A stretch of DNA of 64,000 nucleotides, taken from Pseudomonas sp. URIL14HWK12:I12. Its GTDB lineage: Bacteria; Pseudomonadota; Gammaproteobacteria; Pseudomonadales; Pseudomonadaceae. The DNA lies in NCBI RefSeq assembly GCF_003097135.1, contig NZ_QEQL01000002.1, forward strand, positions 124,001-188,000, written 5' to 3'. Shown here in pieces: positions 53,320 through 63,832 of this stretch (the stretch's first letter is position 1; each line of letters begins with the position of its first letter). A program made the position numbers and the translations under genes. The notes under the pieces were generated by a model that was not told the origin of the DNA, made no database searches, and saw nothing but the letters and a program-made list of their open reading frames with translations.

Positions 53320-54024
53320 ATGGCACAGAAGAAAGTTGCAATAATCACAGCCGCAGGCAGCGGCATGGGGGCGGCCACGGTGAGGCGCCTGGCCGCTGAT
53401 GGGTTCGAGGTGGCGGTGCTGTCATCCTCTGGCAAGGGTGAGGCGCTTGCTCAAGAGCTGGGTGGGGTCGGCGTCACCGGCAGCAATCGGTCGGTTGAAG
53501 ATCTACAACGGCTGGTGGATGTGGCCATGGCCCAGTGGGGGCGGGTGGATGTGCTGGTCAACAGTGCCGGCCACGGCCCACGTGCGCCGATCCTGGATAT
53601 CACCGACGACGATTGGCACCTGGGGATGGAAACCTACCTGCTCAATGTCATCCGCCCGGCCCGCTTGGTCACCCCGATCATGCAGCGCCAGGGCGGTGGT
53701 GCGATCATCAATATTTCTACGGCGTGGGCATTCGAGCCGGTCGACCTGTTCCCGACCTCTGCGGTGTTTCGCAGTGGCTTGGCGGCATTCAGCAAGATCT
53801 TCGCCGACACCTATGCCAAGGATAATATTCGTATCAACAACGTGCTGCCCGGCTGGATCGACAGCCTGCCGGCCACGGAGCAGCGCCGCGACAGCGTTCC
53901 GCTGGGCCGCTATGGCCACAGTGATGAGATCGCTGCAACCATTGCCTTTCTCGCAAGCAGCGGTGCTGCCTACATCACCGGGCAGAACATCAAGGTCGAT
54001 GGCGGCGTGACCCGCAGCATTTGA
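53320..54024 (+). CDS. Short-chain dehydrogenase/reductase-like protein lacking the catalytic Tyr-Lys
   Basis: A 234-residue Rossmann protein of the SDR family. Cofactor loop ITAAGSGMGAATVRRL, structural NSAG (81-84), and the catalytic-region ISTAW with Ser133 are present. Aligning RSGLAAFSK with FabG's AGLIGFSK places Ser147 and Arg151 where the YxxxK Tyr and Lys should be. The typical end TGQNIKVDGGVTRSI is intact. It may be an unusual reductase, a binding protein or a non-redox SDR. The ATG at 53320 follows GGGAGG. It converges with nadB at 3 nt. Confidence 0.85.
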   Translation: MAQKKVAIITAAGSGMGAATVRRLAADGFEVAVLSSSGKGEALAQELGGVGVTGSNRSVEDLQRLVDVAMAQWGRVDVLVNSAGHGPRAPILDITDDDWHLGMETYLLNVIRPARLVTPIMQRQGGGAIINISTAWAFEPVDLFPTSAVFRSGLAAFSKIFADTYAKDNIRINNVLPGWIDSLPATEQRRDSVPLGRYGHSDEIAATIAFLASSGAAYITGQNIKVDGGVTRSI

Positions 54025-54027
54025 GCG

Positions 54028-55632
54028 TTAGCGGGGAACCAGCACCGTATCGCAGGCCTGGGGTAATTGCTGGGGGTAGTCGAGCATGTAGTGCAGCCCC
54101 CGGCTTTCTTTGCGCTGCAGCGCCGAGCGGATCATCAGGTCCGCCACGCAAGCCAGGTTGCGCAGCTCGATGAGGTCGCGGCTGACTTTGTAGTTGCTGT
54201 AGAACTCGTCGATCTCGCCTAGCAGCAATTTGACCCGGTGCGCTGCCCGTTGCAGCCGCTTGGTCGTGCGAACGATGCCGACGTAGTCCCACATGAAACG
54301 GCGCAGCTCGTCCCAGTTGTGGGCGATGATCACGTCTTCGTCCGAGTCGGTCACCTGGCTGGCATCCCAGGCGGGAAGAGTAGGGGGCGTGGCCACCTCG
54401 GCCAGATGATGTTCGATGTGCAATGCGGCGGAACGTGCGTAAACGAAGCACTCCAACAGAGAGTTGCTGGCCATGCGGTTGGCGCCATGCAGCCCGGTGA
54501 AGCTGGTTTCCCCTACGGCGTAAAGGCCGGGCAAGTCGGTTCGGCCATCAGCGTCGACCAGCACGCCACCGCAGGTGTAGTGCGCGGCCGGCACCACCGG
54601 GATGGGCTGGCGGGTGATGTCGATACCAAAGCTCAGGCAGCGCTCGTATACCGTAGGGAAATGCCCTTTGATGAACTCGGGGCTCTTGTGGGTGATGTCC
54701 AGGTAGACGCAATCCAGGCCCAGGCGCTTCATTTCATGATCGATGGCGCGCGCCACTACATCGCGGGGGGCGAGTTCTTCACGGGGGTCGAAGCGCGGCA
54801 TGAAGCGTTCGCCGTTGGGCAGGCGCAACACCGCACCTTCACCTCGCAGCGCCTCGGTGATCAGAAAATTCTTGGCCTGAGGATGGTACAGGCACGTGGG
54901 GTGGAACTGGTTGAACTCCAGGTTGCCCACCCGGCAGCCGGCGCGCCAGGCCATGGCGATGCCGTCGCCGCAGGCACTGTCGGGGTTGCTGGTGTAAAGG
55001 TAGACCTTGGCCGCCCCGCCGGTGGCGAGCACAGTGAAGCGAGCCGCCAAGGTATCGACCTGGCCGCTGGCGCGGTCCAGCACGTAGGCGCCCAGGCAGC
55101 GCTCACCTTCCAGGCCAAGGCGCGGGGCGGTGATAAGGTCTACCGCTACCCGCTGTTCAAGCAGGCAGATGTTGCGGCGTTGGCGCGCGCGTGCGAGCAA
55201 GGTGTCGAAGATCGCTGCGCCCGTGGCGTCCGCTGCATGAATGATACGCCGCTGGCTGTGGCCACCCTCGCGAGTGAGGTGGAATTCGAAATGCCGCTCC
55301 TGCGGGGCCGTGTCTTCGTCTCGGGTGAAGGGCACGCCTTGCTCGATGAGCCACTCGATGGCCTCGCGGCTGTGCTCGACGGTGAAGCGTACCGCCGTTT
55401 CATTGCACAGGCCGCCGCCGGCAACCAGGGTATCCTGCACATGTGAGTCGACGGTGTCGCGGTCGTCCAATACCGCTGCAACACCGCCCTGGGCGCGATA
55501 GGTCGAGCCATTGGCGAGGTCGCCCTTGCTCAAGACGGCAACACGCAAGTGGTCGGGAAGGGTCAAGGCCACGCTCAAGCCCGCAGCGCCGCTGCCGATG
55601 ACCAGCACATCGAATTGCAAATGTTGACTCAT
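54028..55632 (-). CDS. nadB: L-aspartate oxidase
   Basis: A 534-residue FAD enzyme that oxidises aspartate to iminoaspartate, the first step of NAD synthesis. FAD motif [15 protein letters not shown], substrate region QGGVAAVL and [16 protein letters not shown] [61 protein letters not shown], and the Arg/His-bearing [30 protein letters not shown]-terminal helical domain follows. The ATG at 55632 (MSQHLQFDV) gives the standard length. It is divergent from algU, the Pseudomonas arrangement. Confidence 0.97.
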   Translation of the reverse strand: MSQHLQFDVLVIGSGAAGLSVALTLPDHLRVAVLSKGDLANGSTYRAQGGVAAVLDDRDTVDSHVQDTLVAGGGLCNETAVRFTVEHSREAIEWLIEQGVPFTRDEDTAPQERHFEFHLTREGGHSQRRIIHAADATGAAIFDTLLARARQRRNICLLEQRVAVDLITAPRLGLEGERCLGAYVLDRASGQVDTLAARFTVLATGGAAKVYLYTSNPDSACGDGIAMAWRAGCRVGNLEFNQFHPTCLYHPQAKNFLITEALRGEGAVLRLPNGERFMPRFDPREELAPRDVVARAIDHEMKRLGLDCVYLDITHKSPEFIKGHFPTVYERCLSFGIDITRQPIPVVPAAHYTCGGVLVDADGRTDLPGLYAVGETSFTGLHGANRMASNSLLECFVYARSAALHIEHHLAEVATPPTLPAWDASQVTDSDEDVIIAHNWDELRRFMWDYVGIVRTTKRLQRAAHRVKLLLGEIDEFYSNYKVSRDLIELRNLACVADLMIRSALQRKESRGLHYMLDYPQQLPQACDTVLVPR

Positions 55633-55890
55633 GCTCGTGTTCCATAGGGCCACTGTGGGAATTGAGCGGCTTCTTATTGACAGGGACCACACCTTGGCAA
55701 ACCGGCACTGGCGTACCGCGACAGCTGGCGGCAGAATACGAGCGCGCGCCCTAGTGGCACCGTGGAATCAAAGGGCCTGGCTAAACGGGCTCTTTATAGC
55801 AGCGCCGCCCCCTGTGCCGCCACTCTAAAACCGTCCTCCCTCTATTGCGTATTGCACTTGCGGTGTAGGAAATCGGCTACAAAGGTGGTG

Positions 55891-55918
55891 GAACTTTTTT
55901 TGAGGCGTCGCAATCCAT
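55891..55918 (+). promoter_or_regulatory. Distal AlgU-dependent promoter of algU
   Basis: GAACTT (55891-55896), 17 nt, then TCCAT (55914-55918) fits the AlgU/RpoE consensus. It lies about 245 nt upstream of algU and corresponds in position to the distal autoregulated promoter of P. aeruginosa. Confidence 0.65.
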
Positions 55919-56076
55919 AGGGGGTTGCGCTTTCGAACGGACGCAGCGCCCGCCCTGCGATCGATGCTGACGCCTGGCGGAGCGTCAATATAAAGATAGA
56001 GCGCAGGCTGCCTCTGGCGGCGCTGCGTTTTCCGTAAAGCCTTGCAGTGTTGGCCACGGAAACTTGCTGGAGGGGA

Positions 56077-56103
56077 GAACTTTTGCGAAAAGCCCGAGTC
56101 TAT
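56077..56103 (+). promoter_or_regulatory. Proximal AlgU-dependent promoter of algU
   Basis: GAACTT (56077-56082), 16 nt, then TCTAT (56099-56103). This matches the proximal P1 promoter of P. aeruginosa algU in both elements and spacing, 60 nt upstream of the start codon. Confidence 0.85.
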
Positions 56104-56162
56104 GGTTGCAAGCCTGATACGCGGCCTTTGCGGTGCTCCAGCGAGCACAACGAGGAGTGTTC

Positions 56163-56744
56163 ATGCTAACCCAGGAAGAAGATCAGCAGCTGGTCGAGCG
56201 CGTACAGCGCGGCGACCGCAGAGCGTTCGATCTATTGGTGCTGAAGTATCAGCACAAGATACTCGGGTTGATCGTGCGCTTCGTGCACGACACCCATGAG
56301 GCTCAGGACGTCGCGCAGGAAGCGTTCATCAAGGCGTACAGAGCGCTGGGCAACTTCCGCGGTGACAGCGCGTTCTATACGTGGCTTTACCGTATCGCCA
56401 TCAACACGGCGAAGAACTATCTGGTGTCTCGTGGACGCAGGCCTCCGGATAGCGATGTAAGTTCTGAGGATGCGGAGTTCTACGACGGCGACCATGGCCT
56501 CAAGGATCTCGAGTCTCCGGAGCGGTCGTTGTTGCGGGATGAGATCGAAGGCACTGTCCATCGAACCATCCAGCAGCTGCCCGAGGACCTGCGTACGGCG
56601 TTGACGCTGCGTGAGTTCGACGGTTTGAGTTACGAGGACATTGCGAGCGTGATGCAGTGTCCGGTGGGCACCGTGCGCTCTCGGATTTTCCGCGCTCGGG
56701 AAGCCATCGACAAAGCTCTGCAGCCCTTGCTGCAGGAAACCTGA
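56163..56744 (+). CDS. algU: ECF sigma factor AlgU (RpoE, sigma-22)
   Basis: A 193-residue envelope-stress sigma factor that drives alginate, osmotic and cell-wall genes. Region 2 (FDLLVLKYQHKILGLIVRFVHDTHEAQDVAQEAFIKAYRALGNFRGDSAFYTWLYRIAINTAKNYL) reads -10 promoter DNA; region 4 (LPEDLRTALTLREFDGLSYEDIASVMQCPVGTVRSRIFRAREAI) reads the -35. It heads algU-mucA-mucB and is preceded by two promoters of its own type. The product is held by MucA. Confidence 0.98.
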   Translation: MLTQEEDQQLVERVQRGDRRAFDLLVLKYQHKILGLIVRFVHDTHEAQDVAQEAFIKAYRALGNFRGDSAFYTWLYRIAINTAKNYLVSRGRRPPDSDVSSEDAEFYDGDHGLKDLESPERSLLRDEIEGTVHRTIQQLPEDLRTALTLREFDGLSYEDIASVMQCPVGTVRSRIFRAREAIDKALQPLLQET

Positions 56745-56775
56745 GACAGCGGCAACAGCCCAAAGAGGAACCGCC

Positions 56776-57369
56776 ATGAGTCGTGAAGCATTGCAGGAAT
56801 CGCTGTCCGCGGTAATGGATAACGAAGCGGACGAACTCGAATTACGTCGTGTGTTGAATGCCATCGACGATAAAGCAAACCGTGCCACCTGGTCCCGTTA
56901 TCAGATTGCCCGCGCTGCAATGCACAAGGACTTGCTCAACCCGCGTCTGGACCTGGCAGCAGCCGTGTCCGCCGCTTTGGCAGACGAAGCGCAGCCTGCA
57001 CAATCCCAACCGCGCCGCTGGCGCAGCCTTGGCCGCCTGGCGGTCGCTGCTTCGGTGACTTTTGCGGTGCTCGCCGGTGTTCGCCTGTACAACCAGGACG
57101 ACATCAACGGCGCGCAGCTTGCCCAACAGCAGGCCGCCCAGCCGGGCGTTGTGGCTCCTCAGGCGCATGGTCCTGCGGTGCTGGCGAACTACACCGAAAG
57201 CGCCGAGCCGGCCAAGGGGCCGATGGCCAATGGCGTGTTGGAGAACCAAGCCGGCTGGCAAGGTGAGCACCTTCAGGGTTACCTGCGTCAGCACGCGCAG
57301 GAAGCAGCCATGAAGGGTGCCGAGTCTTCCCTGCCTTACGCCCGCGCTGCGAGCACGGAAAACCGCTAA
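56776..57369 (+). CDS. mucA: Anti-sigma factor MucA
   Basis: A 197-residue single-pass inner-membrane protein. The N-terminal RseA-like domain (MSREALQESLSAVMDNEADELELRRVLNAIDD...ATWSRYQIARAAM) binds AlgU. The TM segment is about 86-102 (LGRLAVAASVTFAVLAGVRLY), and the C-terminal periplasmic region is cut by AlgW/MucP-type proteases on stress. Full length with no frameshift, so this is not a mucoid allele. AGAGGA precedes the ATG. Confidence 0.97.
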   Translation: MSREALQESLSAVMDNEADELELRRVLNAIDDKANRATWSRYQIARAAMHKDLLNPRLDLAAAVSAALADEAQPAQSQPRRWRSLGRLAVAASVTFAVLAGVRLYNQDDINGAQLAQQQAAQPGVVAPQAHGPAVLANYTESAEPAKGPMANGVLENQAGWQGEHLQGYLRQHAQEAAMKGAESSLPYARAASTENR

Positions 57370-57378
57370 GGATCAGCC

Positions 57379-58344
57379 TTGCGCGCGTTGCCCCTCTTCT
57401 GTGGCTTATTGATTGCAGGCTGCCTGGCCATCAAGGCTCAGGCAGCCACCGATGCGACGCAGTGGCTTGAGCGTCTGGATAAAGCTCAGTTTCAGCAGGG
57501 GTATCAGGGTACGTTCGTGTATGAGCAGGGTGGCAGTTTTTCCACCCACTCAATCTGGCATCATGCTACGCGTACGGGTTTCACCGAGCGCATCCTTCAA
57601 CTGGATGGGCCGGCGCAGGAAGTGGTCCGCGTCGGTGCCACCCCGTCATGCATAAGTGCTGGCGCCTCCCAACCGATGAGTATGCCCCCCGGCGTTGTGG
57701 GTGGCTTTTCAGACCCGCTGACCCTCATGAGCTGGTACGACCTGAAAGTCGCTGGCTATTCCCGCGTGGCCGGCCGGCCGGCGGTGATTGTCACGCTCAG
57801 CCCGCACGACCCCAACCGCTATGCTTTGGAACTGTACCTTGATCAGCAAACGGGGTTAGCCCTCAAATCGCTGCTTATCAACGAACGTGGCCAATTGCTA
57901 GAGCGTTTTCAGTTCACCCATTTCGACCCTAGCCCTCCGAGCGCGCAGGACATGGCTGCCAGTGTTGACTGCGTGGCGGTTCGTGACGCTCGCGCGCCCG
58001 CTGCCGAGGTTGTTCCGGCGGCGTCGCTGGGCTGGCGCCCAGATTGGCTACCCGCCGGCTTCGAGCTCACCGCAAGCAGTGTTCGGCCTGATGAGGCCAG
58101 CCACTTGCCAGTGACCCACCTGATGTACAGCGATGGGCTGGCGAATGTCTCGGTGTTTCTTGAGCCTGTGACGGGGGAGGCTAGCGATGCGCGGGCTCAA
58201 TTAGGGGCTACCGTCGCCGTTTCGCGTCGCCAGGTTACGCCTAAAGGTGATGTCATGATCACTGTCGTGGGCGAGGTACCACTGGGCGCGGCGGAACGAA
58301 TTGCCCTGTCGATGCACCCTCTGGAAACCCAGGCCAGGCAATGA
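57379..58344 (+). CDS. mucB: Periplasmic regulator MucB (RseB)
   Basis: A 321-residue periplasmic protein that binds the MucA periplasmic tail and shields it from proteolysis. The start is TTG at 57379, with AAGGAT upstream. Signal peptide MRALPLFCGLLIAGCLAIKAQA (about 22 residues). The N-terminal lipid-sensing domain (WLERLDKAQFQQGYQGTFVYEQGG) and the C-terminal domain (LGWRPDWLPAGFELTAS) match RseB. In P. aeruginosa mucC follows; here mucD follows after 162 nt. Confidence 0.96.
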   Translation: MRALPLFCGLLIAGCLAIKAQAATDATQWLERLDKAQFQQGYQGTFVYEQGGSFSTHSIWHHATRTGFTERILQLDGPAQEVVRVGATPSCISAGASQPMSMPPGVVGGFSDPLTLMSWYDLKVAGYSRVAGRPAVIVTLSPHDPNRYALELYLDQQTGLALKSLLINERGQLLERFQFTHFDPSPPSAQDMAASVDCVAVRDARAPAAEVVPAASLGWRPDWLPAGFELTASSVRPDEASHLPVTHLMYSDGLANVSVFLEPVTGEASDARAQLGATVAVSRRQVTPKGDVMITVVGEVPLGAAERIALSMHPLETQARQ

Positions 58345-58506
58345 TCGCCACCTATCGGCGAAGCGCGCGGCCTTAAATTCATTTCATGTTGCAAAACACT
58401 AAATGAAAGGTGCGAAGCTATTGTTGCAAACTCTCCTGTTTTTTAGGTCAATGCGTTCGGGGCTCGGGCCCCAATGCTCAATCACGCTCGTGTGCACGGG
58501 AGCCGT

Positions 58507-59940
58507 ATGTCGATACCTCGCATGAAACACTACCTCTCACTGTTCGCCGCTGTGCTGATGCTGGGCCACTTGGCTACCGCACAGGCTGAGGCGTTGCCAG
58601 ATTTCACTACCCTCGTCGAGCAGGCTTCGCCGGCGGTCGTCAATATCAGTACCACGCAGAAACTCCCCGACCGTGGCGTGGCGTCCAGCCAGATGCCCGA
58701 CCTAGAAGGGCTGCCGCCGATGTTCCGCGAGTTCTTCGAGCGGAACATGCCGCGCAATCGTTCGCCTCGTGGCGATCGCCAGCGTGAGGCGCAGTCGTTG
58801 GGCTCGGGGTTCATCATCTCCCCTGATGGCTACGTGCTGACCAACAATCACGTCATCCAAGACGCCGACGAGATCGTAGTGCGTCTCTCCGACCGTAGCG
58901 AGCTCAAGGCCAAGCTGGTCGGCACCGACCCTCGCACCGACGTGGCTCTGCTCAAGATCGATGGCAAAGACCTGCCCACCGTGAAGCTGGGCGACTCCGA
59001 CAAGCTCAAGGTTGGGGAATGGGTCCTGGCCATCGGTTCGCCTTTCGGTTTCGACCACTCGGTGACCAAAGGCATCGTCAGCGCCAAGGGGCGCACCCTA
59101 CCGAACGATTCCTATGTGCCATTTATCCAGACCGACGTGGCCATCAACCCGGGCAACTCTGGTGGCCCGCTGTTCAACATGAACGGCGAGGTAGTGGGCA
59201 TCAACTCGCAGATCTTCACTCGCTCCGGTGGCTTCATGGGGCTGTCCTTCGCAATTCCGATCGATGTGGCGCTGGATGTGGCGGATCAGTTGAAGAAGGG
59301 TGGCAAGGTCAACCGTGGCTGGCTGGGCGTGGTGATTCAGGAGGTCAATCGTGACCTGGCTGAATCCTTCGGGCTCGACAAGCCTGCGGGTGCACTGGTG
59401 GCCCAAGTGATGCCCGATGGCCCGGCCGCCAAGGCAGGCCTGCAGGTCGGTGACGTGATCCTCAGCCTCAATGGCCAGCCGATCAACATGTCTGCAGACC
59501 TGCCCCATCTGGTGGGCGGCCTGAAGGCTGGTGCCAAGGCCAATCTCGACGTGGTGCGTGAAGGCAAGCACCGCACTATCGAGGTCGCCGTGGGTGCGCT
59601 GCCGGATGACGACAGCGAAGACGGCGCCAGCGCTGGCCCTGACGGCCAGATCCAGCGCGACAGCAACCGCCTTGGCGTTTCGGTCGCCGAGCTGACCGCC
59701 GATCAGAAAAAGCAGCTCGATGTGCAGAACGGTGTGCTGATCAAGGACGTTCAGGACGGCCCGGCCGCGCTGATTGGCCTACAGCCAGGCGATGTCATCA
59801 CTCACTTGAACAACCAGGCGGTCACCTCAGCCAAGCAGTTCACCGAGGTTGCCAAGGCGCTGCCGAAAAACCGCTCGGTGTCGATGCGTGTGGTTCGTCA
59901 GGGCCGCGCCAGCTTCATTACCTTCAAGCTGGCGCAGTAA
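58507..59940 (+). CDS. mucD: Periplasmic serine protease MucD (DegP/HtrA family)
   Basis: A 477-residue periplasmic quality-control protease. The ATG at 58507 gives signal peptide MSIPRMKHYLSLFAAVLMLGHLATAQA; upstream in-frame ATG at 58474 adds an unconserved stretch. The triad is His115 (TNNHVI), Asp145 (RTDVALL) and Ser218 (GNSGGPL). Two PDZ domains cover about 285-370 and 395-475. It degrades misfolded envelope proteins and limits AlgU signalling. The 162-nt gap from mucB suggests a promoter of its own. Confidence 0.97.
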   Translation: MSIPRMKHYLSLFAAVLMLGHLATAQAEALPDFTTLVEQASPAVVNISTTQKLPDRGVASSQMPDLEGLPPMFREFFERNMPRNRSPRGDRQREAQSLGSGFIISPDGYVLTNNHVIQDADEIVVRLSDRSELKAKLVGTDPRTDVALLKIDGKDLPTVKLGDSDKLKVGEWVLAIGSPFGFDHSVTKGIVSAKGRTLPNDSYVPFIQTDVAINPGNSGGPLFNMNGEVVGINSQIFTRSGGFMGLSFAIPIDVALDVADQLKKGGKVNRGWLGVVIQEVNRDLAESFGLDKPAGALVAQVMPDGPAAKAGLQVGDVILSLNGQPINMSADLPHLVGGLKAGAKANLDVVREGKHRTIEVAVGALPDDDSEDGASAGPDGQIQRDSNRLGVSVAELTADQKKQLDVQNGVLIKDVQDGPAALIGLQPGDVITHLNNQAVTSAKQFTEVAKALPKNRSVSMRVVRQGRASFITFKLAQ

Positions 59941-59950
59941 AAGCCTCCAC

Positions 59951-59992
59951 TCTGAAGCTGCAAGCGGGCGCCTGGCTGCTTGCAGCTTCAGA
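59951..59992. repeat. Perfect 15-nt inverted repeat of the GCTTGAAGC family behind mucD
   Basis: TCTGAAGCTGCAAGC (59951-59965) and GCTTGCAGCTTCAGA (59978-59992) are exact complements around a 12-nt loop, 11 nt past mucD. Further GCTTCGAGCTTGTAGC copies run to 60015. It could act as the mucD terminator; no T-run follows. Confidence 0.85.
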
Positions 59993-59993
59993 C

Positions 59994-60023
59994 TTACAGC
60001 TTCGAGCTTGTAGCTGCTACAAT
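59994..60023 (+). promoter_or_regulatory. Putative lepA promoter
   Basis: TTACAG (59994-59999) and TACAAT (60018-60023) with an 18-nt spacer that itself contains GCTTCGAGCTTGTAGC. Transcription would start about 45 nt before lepA. Confidence 0.55.
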
Positions 60024-60076
60024 GCCCGGCTATTTTCGTCGGGCGCCCGGCCCCAAGCCATTTCGAGTGCTGATCC

Positions 60077-61873
<1,797 letters not shown>

Positions 61874-61882
61874 TCAGGTCCT

Positions 61883-62737
61883 ATGTCGTCATTGAATCTA
61901 CCGCTGTTGCTTGTTATTGCCGTAGCCGTGTGTGGCGTACTCGGCCTGCTTGACCTGGTCTACCTGGCGCCGCGGCGCCGGGCCGCGATCGCCCGCTATG
62001 AAGGCAGCGTCGCCGAGCCCGAGCCGCAGGTGCTGGAGAAGCTTGGCAAGGAGCCGGTGCTGGTGGAGTACGGCAAATCGTTCTTCCCAGTGTTGTTCAT
62101 CGTCTTCGTGCTGCGTTCTTTTCTGGTCGAGCCCTTCCAGATTCCGTCCGGCTCGATGATTCCGACGCTGGAAGTGGGCGATTACATTCTGGTGAATAAA
62201 TTCGCCTACGGTATTCGCCTGCCGGTGATCGACAAGAAGGTCATCGAGGTTGGGCAGCCTGCCCGGGGCGACGTGATGGTGTTCCGTTACCCCTCCGACC
62301 CGAGCGTCAACTACATCAAGCGCGTCATCGGCTTGCCGGGCGACACTATTCGCTACACTGACGACAAGCATCTGTACGTCAATGGCCAATTGATCACCGA
62401 CCAGCAACTGTCTACGGCCTATGACCCCGAACTGGGAGACATCGCTGTGTACAAGGAGCGCATCGGCGATGTCGAGCACCTGATCCACAAAGCCATACGC
62501 CCGACAAGGGCGGGCAGCCAGTGGACCGTGCCCGCCGGGCATTACTTCATGATGGGCGACAACCGCGACAACTCGAACGATAGCCGCTACTGGGATGACC
62601 CCAGCATTCCTCGTGACATGCAGGGCATGGTCCCGGACGAAAACATCGTCGGCAAGGCGTTCGCGATATGGATGAGCTGGCCGAGCCCGGTGTTCAGCCA
62701 TTTCCCTTCGTTCTTGCGGGTCGGCATGATCAAGTGA
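61883..62737 (+). CDS. lepB: Signal peptidase I
   Basis: A 284-residue membrane protease that removes signal peptides of secreted proteins. Two TM segments (about 7-28 and 63-80) are followed by the catalytic domain with Ser91 (PSGSMIPTL) and Lys146 (YIKRVIGLPGD), the Ser-Lys dyad. The GDNRDNSNDSRYW box E motif is also intact. Second gene of lepA-lepB-DUF4845-rnc-era. Confidence 0.97.
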   Translation: MSSLNLPLLLVIAVAVCGVLGLLDLVYLAPRRRAAIARYEGSVAEPEPQVLEKLGKEPVLVEYGKSFFPVLFIVFVLRSFLVEPFQIPSGSMIPTLEVGDYILVNKFAYGIRLPVIDKKVIEVGQPARGDVMVFRYPSDPSVNYIKRVIGLPGDTIRYTDDKHLYVNGQLITDQQLSTAYDPELGDIAVYKERIGDVEHLIHKAIRPTRAGSQWTVPAGHYFMMGDNRDNSNDSRYWDDPSIPRDMQGMVPDENIVGKAFAIWMSWPSPVFSHFPSFLRVGMIK

Positions 62738-62765
62738 CCGGCGCCTTGGCGCCACGGAGGCAAGG

Positions 62766-63143
62766 ATGAACAGTGTCGCGCGTCAACAGGGGCTTTCGCT
62801 CGTTGGGTGGCTTCTCGCCCTGGCACTGCTGGCCTTCGTGTTCTCCATCGGGCTGAAGGTGGTACCGCATTACATGGACTTCTGGTCCCTGAAGAAGGTG
62901 ATGGACAACGCCGGTGCCAACAAGGATGAGCGCCTCGATGGCCCCGGCGACTTCATTGCTCATGTGCAGCGAGGCCTGACCGTCAATGGCATTTCCGGGC
63001 TGGACCTCCACCAGGTGCTGGTCGTCGAAGAACAAGGTGGCGTAATCAATGCCCATCTCAATTATGAAAAGCGTGAACACCTGGCCGGCAATATCGACCT
63101 GGTTCTGGTGTTCAAGCACGATACGAGCGTGACCAGCCAGTGA
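62766..63143 (+). CDS. DUF4845 membrane-anchored protein
   Basis: A 125-residue protein with one N-terminal TM ([24 protein letters not shown]) and a periplasmic domain ([19 protein letters not shown]...), matching DUF4845. The family is nearly always between lepB and rnc in gamma- and betaproteobacteria, as here, but has no known function. AGGCAAGG lies before the ATG. The end overlaps rnc by 4 nt. Confidence 0.9.
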   Translation: MNSVARQQGLSLVGWLLALALLAFVFSIGLKVVPHYMDFWSLKKVMDNAGANKDERLDGPGDFIAHVQRGLTVNGISGLDLHQVLVVEEQGGVINAHLNYEKREHLAGNIDLVLVFKHDTSVTSQ

Positions 63144-63832
63144 GTGTTTCGTTAAGCCGGCTCGAGCGACAGCTCGGCCACACCTTCCAGGATCAGGACC
63201 AGATGATCCTGGCCCTGACGCACCGCAGCTTTGCCGGGCGCAACAATGAGCGCCTGGAGTTTCTGGGCGATGCAATCCTCAATTTCGTCGTGGGGGAGGC
63301 GCTGTACGAGCGGTTTCCGCAGGCCCGTGAAGGTCAGCTTTCCCGGCTGCGCGCACGATTGGTCAAGGGGGAAACCCTGGCGGTGTTGGCCCGCGGCTTC
63401 GAATTGGGCGACTACCTGCGGCTGGGCTCCGGCGAACTCAAGAGCGGCGGCTTCCGCCGTGAGTCGATCCTTGCCGATGCCCTGGAGGCGCTGATCGGCG
63501 CCATCTATCTGGATGCTGGCATGGAGGTGGCTCGCGCCCGCGTGCTGGCTTGGCTGGCGGGTGAGTTCGAGCGCCTGACCCTGGTCGATACCAACAAAGA
63601 CCCCAAAACCCGGCTGCAGGAGTTTCTGCAGTCGCGTGGTTGCGATCTGCCCAAATACGAGGTGGTCGATATCCAGGGTGAGCCGCACTGCCGCACCTTC
63701 TTCGTCGAATGCGAAGTGGTGCTGCTAAACGAAAAAAGCCGCGGCCAAGGTGCCAGCCGGCGTATCGCCGAGCAAGTGGCCGCCGCATCGGCGCTGATCG
63801 CCCTGGGCGTGGAGAATGGCAACCATGAGTGA
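63140..63832 (+). CDS. rnc: Ribonuclease III
   Basis: A 230-residue dsRNA endonuclease that processes rRNA and some mRNAs. The start is GTG at 63140, overlapping the DUF4845 stop. The catalytic signature [17 protein letters not shown] is at about 35-51, with the downstream acidic [13 protein letters not shown]. The C-terminal dsRNA-binding domain (about 155-225, [14 protein letters not shown]...[18 protein letters not shown]) is complete. Overlaps era by 8 nt. Confidence 0.97.
   Translation: MSVSLSRLERQLGHTFQDQDQMILALTHRSFAGRNNERLEFLGDAILNFVVGEALYERFPQAREGQLSRLRARLVKGETLAVLARGFELGDYLRLGSGELKSGGFRRESILADALEALIGAIYLDAGMEVARARVLAWLAGEFERLTLVDTNKDPKTRLQEFLQSRGCDLPKYEVVDIQGEPHCRTFFVECEVVLLNEKSRGQGASRRIAEQVAAASALIALGVENGNHE

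Larger units (their letters stand above)
55633..56162. other. Long intergenic region between nadB and algU
   Basis: A 530-nt gap. It holds two AlgU-type promoters described separately. Elsewhere I see a TATAAAG element near 55999 without a matching -35, and a possible minus-strand promoter for nadB near 55680-55710 that is too weak to list. Short ORFs on the minus strand overlap the AlgU promoters and look non-coding. Confidence 0.6.

Noticed and set aside
55825..56148. Minus-strand ORFs between nadB and algU
   Set aside because: They overlap the two AlgU promoters, lack RBS and have Arg/Ala-biased composition.
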